Part shown: one piece after another, positions 1 through 8,289 of the stretch
Position numbering within the stretch: position 1 is the first letter of the stretch
How the letters are laid out: the number at the start of each line of letters is the position of its first letter
Source of the DNA: Ettlia oleoabundans
Lineage: Eukaryota; Chlorophyta; Chlorophyceae; Chlamydomonadales
Length of the DNA stretch: 19,762 nucleotides
Assembly: GCA_019693395.1 (NCBI GenBank)
Contig: JAAMXP010004823.1
Coordinates: 1-19,762, forward strand
Direction of reading: 5' to 3'
The notes under the pieces: generated by a model
The model's input: only the letters and a program-made list of their open reading frames with translations
What the model was told of the DNA's origin: nothing
Databases searched by the model: none
Program-made: the position numbers and the translations under genes

Positions 1-248
1 GGGGTGAGGGAGCCATGTAAGAGCAGTCAATCTTGAGCATTCAATGAGCAGGCAGGGAGGGAGGTCGAGCAGCACTGCAATCCAGCTGGTGTGCAACTGG
101 CGCAATGACTGCATGGGTATGCTGGCCAAGTGAAGCAGCAGCATGGCCATGCTACCAAGCTAACTCAAGCGATCAAATGCGATGTGGGCAACACAGCTGG
201 CAGGCAGCACAGCATGCAGCAGCGCGGGGCCCAGCGGGCGCATCGTGC

Positions 249-2197
249 CTGCAGCAGGATTTGGACTAGTGTGAGGCGGGTGGACTCAGTGGCCACGCTG
301 GCCATCTGGAGCATCACGCCGATCCACACAAAGTTTATCTCTGCAACCGGAGGTGGAATCAATGACAGCGGCAAACAATTGCTCTCAAAATACGCGAATC
401 AGCAAGTATGGATGGCTGGCCAGAGCAGAGAGAGCGCGGCCGGTGATGTAAGTGGCGGTACACGGAAGGTTGTAGTTGGGCGATGTGGCATCATTTGGCA
501 TACCAACCAGTCAGCCTGGCAGCAGTGCTGCCACCCCCTGCTGCTGAGGCTCTCTCACCTCCATAAGAAGCGATGGAGATGCCGGTACCGATAACCAGCA
601 TGTTGAGTAGCCGCGCTGCAGTAAAAGACAGTGAGTGGTCGTCAGCAGTTGTCATCCTTGCATCACTTCCACAAAGCAGCCGGCTGACACATTTGGTGCT
701 TCCGAGCCATGAGGAGGGTGGAGCGCGCCACAGCCTAGAAAAGGGCTGTGGGAATGCTGTTAAGGTAGGAGGTTTGGTGCTAACCAAGGAGCAAGCGGCG
801 GGTTCCAAGCAGCTGCCACTCACGGATGGTGAAGTGCTCCGTGCCGAACATGCAGCCCACCGCAAACACAGCCACCGGCATGGATGCCTGCAAGGCCATG
901 GCAGCAAGCGGACTTGAATGAGCGCGCAGCAGAGGAGGTAAGAACAGGGAGGGCTGGCTGCATGACAAGACCAGGATCGACAAAGACAGGCGGCGCCCCC
1001 CCCCACCCCCCCCACCCCCCCTCCCCGGTTCAGAAAACCAGGTGCACCAACCTCATCAGCTTATCATTGGGAGATAAGAAACAACCTTGTGGGCTAAAAT
1101 ACTACCACCTTACACTGCATACTCATCAGCTAACTTGCGTGGCTGGCAGAACTTGGCCCCATGTCTGACCGCCACCAGCCACCCACCTTGAGCATCTGAA
1201 TGAAGGACACTGACAGGTAGACGTAGGCTGCGTTCCCCAACCAGAGCGTGCCGGCGTAGAGGAAACCGATGGGCACGATTGTGCGAGCATACGTCTCTGC
1301 AAGACGAAAGGAAATCACGCGTCACCAATTCTGCTCATCCCGATGGGGTTAAATGACTGCTGGATCAGTAGCTGTGCAACACTGTATGGACTTGCCGCTA
1401 CTCGGGGCTCGTAGAAAGCGTCGGCATCTGTCTGCTGACGGCTGTGCAGCGGCAGGTGGAAGCGGGGGCCGGCAGCGGCTCGCTCAGCTGCCATCTGCCA
1501 GTGGCAGGGTATCTCACTTACCCATGTTCATCTTCACAGGCTCCACATATCCCGCCTTTATGATGAGTGATGCTAGCGTGGCGCAGAAGAACATGTGCCA
1601 CATGGTGAGGGCCACGGGGTATGGGAAGCCTGGCAGACGGGCAGGAGGGCAGGAAAGTTGGGAACAGAACCGTGAGCAGTTGGCAGGCTGGTGGTGATGC
1701 CAGAGGCGACAGCGACCGAGAGCAACACTGGGCCTGGTGACTGCTTGACTGATTGAGCTCTGAAAATCTGTAAGGAGTGTGCCAAAGAGAACAAAGGAGC
1801 GGCAAGGTATCCAGCGGCAACGAATGGAGCCGGCACGACGATGCTGGCTCACTCACCATAGTATGCCAGCACCCATTTGTTGTACAAAATGACAACTGCA
1901 CTAAGTCCAATCCACAGGAACACATAACTACACAAGCACAGCAGGGGAGAACATGGTGCAGCCAGATGTGAGGTAGCAGCAGCAAGCACGGCGGCAGGGC
2001 GGCAGGCATGGCGGCAGGCTCAGGCGGCACTGCTGCCCGGGTGTCCCACAAGCGATGTGCCTCACTGCGTGCGTCCGGCTCCCGTTTCTGGAGTGCAGGC
2101 TGCTGCTGCACCTGTCAGATAGCTGCCTGGTCATCTGCCCAAAACACTGCGCGAAGGCACGTACACTTACCCATACGTTATCGCGATGTTCACCCAT
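249..2197 (-). CDS. TPT-family sugar-phosphate/phosphate translocator, 5' half (partial)
   Basis: A multi-pass transporter of the triose-phosphate/nucleotide-sugar translocator superfamily, probably exchanging a phosphorylated sugar or nucleotide sugar for phosphate across a Golgi or plastid membrane; the substrate cannot be read here. Exons in transcript order: 2197-2112, 1927-1857, 1629-1522, 1296-1187, 887-824, 615-559, 340-249. All phases agree and give 196 residues. Recognisable family blocks: [16 protein letters not shown] (about 34-49), [14 protein letters not shown] (54-67), TIVPIGFLY then [16 protein letters not shown] (93-125), [11 protein letters not shown] (126-136), [16 protein letters not shown] (163-178), [13 protein letters not shown] (184-196). 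These closely follow plant KT/TPT-type translocators of about 350 residues, so the second half lies left of base 1. The start (MGEHRDNVW) needs donor CAG|GTGCAG at 2111; a GTAAGT right after codon 9 would break frame. The exon 7 end is uncertain: no GT donor fits, and CAG|GCACGA would be a GC donor. Confidence 0.85.
996..1026. repeat. Poly-C tract with single A/T interruptions (G-quadruplex type on minus strand)
   Basis: The plus strand shows C runs of 9, 8, 7 and 4 separated by single A, A and T. It lies in the translocator's fourth intron (888-1186), so the pre-mRNA carries four G runs with one-base loops. Confidence 0.9.
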
Positions 2198-2287
2198 AAC
2201 GGGTTGCTTTTGTCTTTGTTTTGGCTCATAGGACCGGGCGGCTACTTTTTTCGGAAGTCCCCTCGTTCGGTTTGCAGTCCGATGCCG

Positions 2288-2297
2288 TCAATATAAA
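2288..2297 (-). promoter_or_regulatory. TATA-like element upstream of translocator
   Basis: TTTATATTGA on the minus strand (TATAAA on plus at 2292-2297), about 95 bases upstream of the translocator start codon. The position is plausible for a core promoter with a short 5' UTR. The motif also reads as TATAAA on plus, and no transcription start is visible. Confidence 0.2.
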
Positions 2298-2367
2298 CTA
2301 AAGAAGGATATTATGCTTGAGATTGCAGCCAAGCGCGTCTGTAGAGGGGAAGGGCCAAGTTCCGCCG

Positions 2368-2399
2368 CTCCAAGAAACGCCGGAACTCGCTTCTTGGAG
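2368..2399. repeat. 9-bp perfect inverted repeat
   Basis: CTCCAAGAA at 2368-2376 pairs perfectly with TTCTTGGAG at 2391-2399 across a 14-base loop. No oligo-T tract or flanking gene assigns it a role. Confidence 0.6.
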
Positions 2400-2665
2400 G
2401 CCTTGTGACTGTAAGCGGACTTCGAATAAGTTCACAACTACGAGAAGGCCCCTGGTGAGGCATTCTGTTGTTTGCAAGACGCAGGCAGTACGTGGTGAGT
2501 AGCCCACCACCAGCTGTACGAATGCGGCCTCATGTCAACAACAGCATTGCCAGCCTGTACAGTGCACCGTGGGCATCTTAGTTGCGGGCATGTGTTGCAG
2601 CAGTAACTGGCCTGGCTGGTGGCCATGGATAAGCGAACAGATAGCGAGGACCATAGCGCCCGTAC

Positions 2666-2727
2666 CTCAGCTGCGCCAGACAGAAGCCCAGGGTGTTGGC
2701 CATCGTGATCGGGCTTTCACCCAGATT
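2666..2727 (-). other. Possible SWEET/PQ-loop transporter exon (relic or isolated exon)
   Basis: Between acceptor TACCAG and donor GTACGG the minus strand reads NLGESPITMANTLGFCLAQL. This resembles the last-helix block of SWEET sugar transporters (a Pro-x-Ile stretch, then Asn-x-Leu-Gly-Phe and a Gln-Leu), where an exon edge is common. No convincing partner exons were found: upstream the same frame hits a stop, and the neighbouring hydrophobic frame (AVLEALLLHIVMPIVIFF) does not match the family. It could be chance. Confidence 0.22.
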
Positions 2728-3097
2728 CTGGTAGCATCATGTGCTCTCAACTGTGAAGCGAAAAAAAATCACGATGGGCATGACAATGTGCAGCAGCAAA
2801 GCCTCCAACACAGCCTGGGGCGATGCGGGGTGCGTATGCGTCCCTATGCAAATCGCGCTCAGGAGCAAGGGGTACGCTTCCTGCCATGCTGACACATTAC
2901 TTGATTGCAGAGGCTCCGCTTTACACCCCTCCCCTGCGTGGCATGAGCCCAGTCCAATCATGAGGTTGATTGAGGACATCAGCACCATGAAACCGTCCGG
3001 TCAGCACAGTCACAGCAGGCAGGTCATGCGCCATTTGCACCCACACCACAGATGGTAGTAACCCAACTTCGCCGATTCCAGCCACAGCCAACTTGCA

Positions 3098-3117
3098 AAG
3101 TGATCGCTATATCACTT
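3098..3117. promoter_or_regulatory. 7-bp inverted repeat directly before the CAS start codon
   Basis: AAGTGAT at 3098-3104 and ATCACTT at 3111-3117 are separated by six bases and end three bases before the preferred CAS ATG at 3121. It could be a short 5'-UTR hairpin or a dyad protein-binding site. If translation starts at 3052 instead, it is coding. Confidence 0.35.
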
Positions 3118-3120
3118 GCA

Positions 3121-5672
3121 ATGGCCGCGCTTACTGCTGCAAGGCTGCCGGGTGTCCGCAGCCTCTCCCTGTCGGGCAACGCACCATGCAGGGGGTCTAC
3201 CAGGGCAGTGGCAGTGAGTGCCTCTCGTAGCCGCGCTGCATTGGAGCGCAAGGCGGCAGGCAAGTCAGTGTTATACAATGTGGACATGTGAACCCTCCTC
3301 CCGCACCCTCAAACTACCACCGATGAACTCACGGATTCCTCATTATGCTGTATTGACCCCCAACCGCTCCGCTCGGGCCTGATTGCAGTGAACCTGGTCG
3401 CCACAGCCAGCCTTGCAGCTGCCGACGCCGCCCGCGCTGACACCGTGAGCTCGGCGGTTGAGGCTGCGGAATCAGCTGTTGAGCAGGTGGCGGCGGCTGT
3501 GAAGGATGCGCCCTCCAATCCTGCGCTCACTGAAGCGGTTGCTGAAGCGGTTGAGGCTCTGAAAGGCGCAGAGTCGGCACTGCAGCAGGGCTCCGCTGAT
3601 GGCGGCGCCGCTGTGGCGCAGGCAGTCAACGAGGCTGCTGCCGCAATGAAGGAAGCATCCACCGCTGCTGCCAGCAGCGGTGCTGATGTGGACCTCCTGT
3701 CCGCCCTGTCAGCCGCCACAACGGCTGTGCAGGAGGCAACAGTGGCGGCTTTGGAGGCATCAGGGGTGGACGCCGCCGCTGTGGCGGCTACCGCCGCTGC
3801 CGGCGCCGCCACTGCTACCAGCTTTGCGCAGCAGGCCTTCACTTTCCTCACCACCACGGAGCCCGCTGTACTGGCAGAGGATGCGCTAGGAGCTGTGGCA
3901 GTGGCCTACATCACGCCCCCGCTGGCCAAAGCCGGCCTGGACGCTGCACGCGGCTACTCAGGTGCGCTAGCAAGTGCCCCTGTCCGGGATGAATCGGGCT
4001 GCAGGAGTCGTCACGCTGCTTTGGTCAGCCTGACGCTGTTCATTTGTCAGGTCGCCTCAATAACAGACTTATCCTTCGTTTCGTCCTTTGAGCTTCCCGA
4101 TGATTCTCACATCGACCATGATGTCCCAGCCGAGCTGCAGCCAGGATCCTCCATCGCCAGATTGATCATGCAGACCTGCTCCATGACTTACTCAGCTCCC
4201 TTCCCTGCTCTGTCTTGCCTTTACGCTTTACGTCTTTTTCTGGTGGTCATCTCACCGCAGGCGATGTGCTGCCAACCAGCGCTCTTGACTGCCTGGCGTC
4301 TGACAACAGCAGCGTACTGGTGGACATTCGCTTGGCGGCAGACAAGGAGGCGACTGGCGTGCCCGACCTGCAGGACAATGGTGAGCAGCACAGCGCATTA
4401 GAACCGTAGGGAACAGCCCAGCAGAAACTGTGAGCAGCATAGTGGGCATCAGCTGTGTGTAGGGCAGCTAGCCGCCCAGCATACTGGTAGGTCTCGTGGG
4501 GTTGGCCCGTTCACCCAGCAGTCACAAGTCAGTTGACTGTAGCCCACCAGCCATATGGGAGTCAGGCAGATGGCCTGCAGGAGCCACTGTTATGCCAGAC
4601 TGGCTAGCGATGGCTGGGCTGGCCTCTGTTGCTACAAATTGGGCCAGACTGGCCGCTAGGGCAACTGCGTGCAGCATGGTAAGGGCCACCAGAGCCCAGG
4701 CGTAAGCCTGTGTGAGGGTGCCACCTGGCTTGCCAGTGCTTCACCAGCAGCGGTTCAATCAGCGGTCCGATAATTGCTGCCTCCTCTGCCCTGGCATGCA
4801 GACAAGCTGGTTGAGCTGGAGTATGTGAGCCTGGGGGGATCGGGTGATGACCTGCGTAACCCCTCAGACGTCTGCGCAGAGGTAAACACTCGCGTCCGCT
4901 ACCTTTGCTGCGCAGCACTATGATTCTTCATGCCAAAAGTGGCAGGAACTGCAGCGCTCTTAAACAGGCAATGTGCTGCGGTGTACCCACCAAGGCAGGG
5001 TGGGGCTCATTCCCTGCAACTGACTATGTTTCCTTGAAGTCTGACTGTCCTGGGTGCTCTTTCCTCTCCTTTTCTGTGGACACCGTTTGCGCTTGGCCTG
5101 CAGTCGACAGCTGTGCAGATTGCGGCCTTAAAGCGGCTCAACACCGGGAAGATCTTGTACATCATGGATGAGAGCGGCGCAGGCACAGCTAAAGCGGGTG
5201 GGTCCCGGTGTTCGAAGAGGGGACAGCATGAGTGGGCTGCTGACAGTTTCCAGCTATTGAGCAGGCTACTGTAAACAGCAAGTGCGGGGGCCACTGATTG
5301 GGCAGTTTGCCACCTGTGTGATGTTGCACGGGCTGTGGAAGTCATGCAGCAGAGGTAAGATGGCCCATGAGCGGATGGGAACACGGTCAGCATCCGACCG
5401 CAAGCTTCCAGAGCTTCATTGACAGGGACCACTTGTGCTGTCCTGCAGTTGCCAGGCAGCTTCGCAAGCGAGGCTTCAAGAAGGTGTTTGTAGTGTCCGG
5501 GGGAGCAGCTGCGTGGACTGCCGCCAAGCTGAGCACACGGCCGTGGGGAAAGGCGGCAGCCCTGCTGCCCTCCTCTGCCCAATCCAAGGTTGGCGACTCC
5601 AGGATTGAAAACAAGATTGAGGACAAGGTTAAATCCCAAGCAGAAGAGGCGGAGGTGACGGTGGTGGCTTGA
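3121..5672 (+). CDS. CAS: Chloroplast calcium-sensing receptor (CAS), rhodanese-like thylakoid protein
   Basis: CAS is a thylakoid Ca2+-binding protein that links plastid calcium to nuclear expression; in Chlamydomonas it acts in the CO2-concentrating mechanism. Exons 3121-3259, 3389-3961, 4261-4380, 4802-4881, 5104-5197 and 5449-5672 join in frame to 409 residues, close to the plant length. Residues 1-46 look like a transit peptide (MAALTAARLPGVRSLSLSG). NLVATASLAAADAARA (48-63) resembles a thylakoid-targeting segment ending in A-R-A. Residues 64-205 are an Ala-rich, probably helical region. A membrane segment lies near 208-228, then GYSG-DVLPTSALDCL and SVLVDIRLAADKEATGVPDL start the rhodanese-like domain. 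ILYIMDESGAGTAKAVARQL then KKVFVVSGGAAAW finish it. Asp sits where active rhodaneses have Cys, as in other CAS proteins. Intron 1 uses a GC donor (AG|GCAAGT). ATG 3121 (ATGGCC, MA-type transit peptide) is preferred over in-frame ATG 3052, which would give 432 residues. Last three introns and exons 3-6 are duplicated at 10.7-12.1 kb. Confidence 0.87.
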
Positions 5673-6527
5673 GGCAACTATTCAACTGATATTAGAATTT
5701 CGTTATATCGCCTGCCGCTGGTCGAGTTGAAGCGCTGAATGAATCGTGTGTCGCTGAGTCACGCATTCCATCTTCTCTCCCGCTTAGTGCTTGAAAGGAT
5801 CGTGTTGCTGCTGTTAAACAGTTCTGCCCTGTGCTCGTGTACATTAATACGCCTGATGCATGCCCGCATTCGCTCGTCTCTCTTTGCCGCATTCCCGCCA
5901 CTTCAGCCTTACATATGGTCCAACTCAGGTGGGCAGCACATTTCATCGCCACATCATCCTCTTTCCTTTCATTCCCATTTTGTTAGCTTGGCAATCTGTA
6001 AGGTTTGAGAAGAGCACATTGGGCGCACAGCAGTGAGCGCCTGCGCCGCCTGCCGCTGCCGGCTTTCCTCCCAGGCACCATTCGTGGGACATAGTCAGTT
6101 CCGTGAGCAAGTGGTGATTTGCGCATGATATCCGCACCTTTGCTGCAGAAGACACCTCACGCCCACCCTTTGACACGACCGTGCGTTCACACAGCAAGCA
6201 TGGAGCAGCCTGTGGTCTAAACAGCTCAACTGTTTTGGATCTTGACACTGCTGAGCGAGTTCCAAGGCCTGGCGGAGCAGGCCAGCTGAATTTCGTGTGC
6301 AGCAAGCAGGCCTCCTGGGCAGTGTTATATGAGCAGGTCTGCTGGCACCTGCCTAAGACTTCACTGTGCCGTGCATTGGTGGAGCCATTGAGCCACGGGA
6401 CCCTTCTAGCTCCACCCCCACCGCTTCCTGCCGCCGTTCTGCCGCCCTCGCAGTTTGTTATTGCAGGGGCACCACTGGGCTCGGTTGCGCTCATTACTTC
6501 CTCGAGCTAACCATGGGGTTAATCATC
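5673..6527. other. Intergenic region, CAS 3' flank and F-box 5' flank (unit A)
   Basis: No gene is supported. The sequence aligns with 12120-13006 but with many substitutions and small indels that break every frame shared by the two copies. It includes the probable CAS 3' UTR with a TGTAA motif. Confidence 0.6.
5997..6001 (+). terminator. CAS: TGTAA polyadenylation-type signal downstream of CAS
   Basis: TGTAA is the common green-algal poly(A) signal. Here it lies about 325 bases after the CAS stop. The surrounding GCAATCTGTAAGGT is preserved in unit B at 12451-12455, although much of the spacer has drifted. Confidence 0.35.
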
Positions 6528-7732
6528 ATGGAGCTGCCAGAGGACGTGCAGTATCGCATCCTTGAGCTCATGGGCCAGCAGGCCCGGTCAGCGCTGCGTC
6601 ACAAGACGAGTACCACGAAGCCTAAGCACCCAGTAGCTGCCGCCTGGCCAGCTGGCCTCTCCATGCCTGACAACCACCTGCTGCTCTCCTTCTGCAGGCC
6701 TTCTGTCACGTTGGTGTGCAAGCTATGGCACTGTCTGTTCTAACAGCAGCCAGCGCTGTGGCAGCGGTGGGCAATCCGGGCATCTGGCCCTGACCAGCAA
6801 GGCAGGGCAGACGAGAGCTGGTGGCAGCGCAAGCTGTCGCTGCTGATTCGATTGAGCAGCCTGGTCAAAACAGTTGACCTGGATTGCTCACCACCACCAA
6901 CAGCGCAGGGTCAGCCAGCACCCACAAGCAAGCGGCTGGAGGAAGTGCTTTGTGCCCTGCGCGCAGCATCCCTCACCAGCCTAAACTTCCGCACGGAGGT
7001 TGAGCTGTCACTTGCGGCACAGCAGGCGTTGGCGCGGTACACCGCCTTGTGTGCACTGGATGTCCATGTTGTGGACAGCCCAATCTCAGATACCAGCATG
7101 CTTCTGCCGAAGCTCACTGGGTTACGGCAGCTGGCTCTTCAGGCAGCAGAGTTGCCGGCACAGCTGCTGCACGAAGACCTGGCAGCACCAAGGCTGCTGC
7201 GGCGCCTGACCAGCCTCGCTTTGGCTAGCAAAGCACCACTGCCACCCATCCAGCATTTAACAGCGCTGCAGCAGCTCGAGCATCTCTCCATTACTGGGCA
7301 TACAAGCACGCACAGCGGGATGCAGTTGCCTCCGGTTACAGCCTTCCCACACATGAAGCACCTCGTCGCAACTGCCAAAGCTGTTCAGGTACTGCCGGCT
7401 GCTGCACAAGACCGCTGTATTTATGGTGGTTGGTGACTTTGCGGGTGCTCCTTGGCAGCATTTGCATGAAAACAGTGCCCTGCGCACTGTTGTTCCCCTC
7501 ATGGTGCGGCAGAGGGGCTGGCATGAGTACTGAAGACCAGCCTTGGCCATATCCTGCCTGTCTGCAGGTATTTGGAGGGAGATTTAGTCCCGCAGCACCT
7601 TCAATATTTGTAAGGCTGTCTGTGATACGCAATGACACACAATCACGGCCTCGTCCATTTCTGCAGAATGGGCCGCGACAGCCGCCAACTTTCTGCGCTG
7701 ACCCATGTGCATCGATACAGTCTCTCAGCTGA
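6528..7732 (+). pseudogene. F-box/LRR protein copy 1, premature stop and lost 3' exons
   Basis: F-box proteins recruit substrates to SCF ubiquitin ligases. Exon 1 (6528-6586) starts MELPEDVQYRILELMGQQAR and exon 2 (6698-7388) continues PSVTLVCKLWHCLF. Joined, the spacing from LPED to VCKLW matches the F-box pattern (LP near residue 3, VC about 24 residues on). Exon 2 then carries leucine-rich segments (LTGLRQLAL, LTSLALASK, LTALQQLEHLSI). TTC-TAA at 6741-6743 ends the frame where copy 2 has TTC-TAC. The exon 1 donor is GTCAGC, weaker than GTGAGA in copy 2. Exon 3 begins at 7568, but about 20 codons in its homology ends at a deletion junction; the frame then runs on to TGA at 7730-7732. ATG 6528 is chosen because it is conserved in copy 2, unlike ATG 6513. 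Recoding or an unseen intron could rescue it, but decay is likelier. Confidence 0.68.
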
Positions 7733-8289
7733 CACGCAGCTTCACCCAGTTACAACAACCTTGCCCTGCCTGGCAATAATACGCTCTCGTAGGCCCTGGC
7801 AGCCTGCCTTTAGCAGCACCACCCCAGCAACCTTGGACGCTTGCAGGTGCATACACAGAAACCTAAAGGCGGACAGGGCCGTAGGAATCGCTGGGTCTGT
7901 TGTGGATGTATTGCAAGATATGGGGCACGAAACAGGGCCGCAAGTCCCTGTGTGGCGCACTTTCTACCGATGTCCTGGGATTCCTGCTCTCTCAGCAGGC
8001 CCCCGTACACTCTCAAATTCATTTTCCCTTGCCTTTGTTCGTCAAGCAAGCCTTGGTAAATCCTTTCAGCCCCCATCGGAATCACTAACCGGAGGCTCCA
8101 AACGCTCTTTGACGCGCCTGTAAGCTTCCTCTACTGCCGGCCAGTTGGTTTTCGTGACTCCCAATCTTGCAACAGCCCAGCAAGGCATCAGGGCCACTGC
8201 AGCAGGTGCAGCACTTGCGAATCTTCACCAGCTGGCAAGCCTTTGGACCGCGCCCGCAACAGTCCTCGAGTCTCCTCCAACCTACAGCT
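7733..8289. other. 5' flank of AP2-like gene copy 1
   Basis: This probably holds promoter and 5' UTR. It aligns closely with 15665-16222, more tightly than the CAS to F-box spacer does. Antisense frames exist here but shift between copies through small indels (GGGCCGCAAGTCC versus GGGCCGAGTCC), so they are not coding. An in-frame TGA at about 8156 precedes the AP2-like start in both copies. Confidence 0.5.

Larger units (their letters stand above)
2198..3120. other. Intergenic region between divergent translocator and CAS genes
   Basis: A head-to-head gap of about 0.9 kb that must hold both promoters. No complete gene was found. It contains a TATA-like element, a 9-bp inverted repeat, a possible SWEET-like exon on the minus strand and a hydrophobic minus-strand frame at 2737-2988 that I could not assign to a family. 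It also contains the inverted repeat just before the CAS start codon. It lies outside the duplicated segment, so there is no second copy to compare. Confidence 0.6.

Noticed and set aside
2340..2420. Basic short frame (KFRRSKKRRN) on plus, like a ribosomal or nuclear peptide
   Set aside because: It has no ATG, is bounded by stops within about 40 codons, and overlaps the inverted repeat.
3309..3857. 182-residue minus-strand frame rich in Ala/Ser
   Set aside because: It is the antisense shadow of CAS exon 2; repetitive GCN/GGC codons keep the opposite strand open.
5007..5639. 210-residue minus-strand frame across CAS exons 5-6
   Set aside because: It spans coding and intron sequence of CAS, and in unit B it is interrupted.
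7742..8085. Minus-strand frames upstream of the AP2-like gene, with counterparts at 15735-15983
   Set aside because: Small indels shift frame between the two copies while nucleotide identity stays high, so selection is not on the protein.
8167..8289. Extension of the AP2-like protein upstream of ATG 8290 (and 16100-16222)
   Set aside because: The extension begins at TTG and is preceded by an in-frame TGA; no ATG is available before 8290/16223 without an unseen intron.
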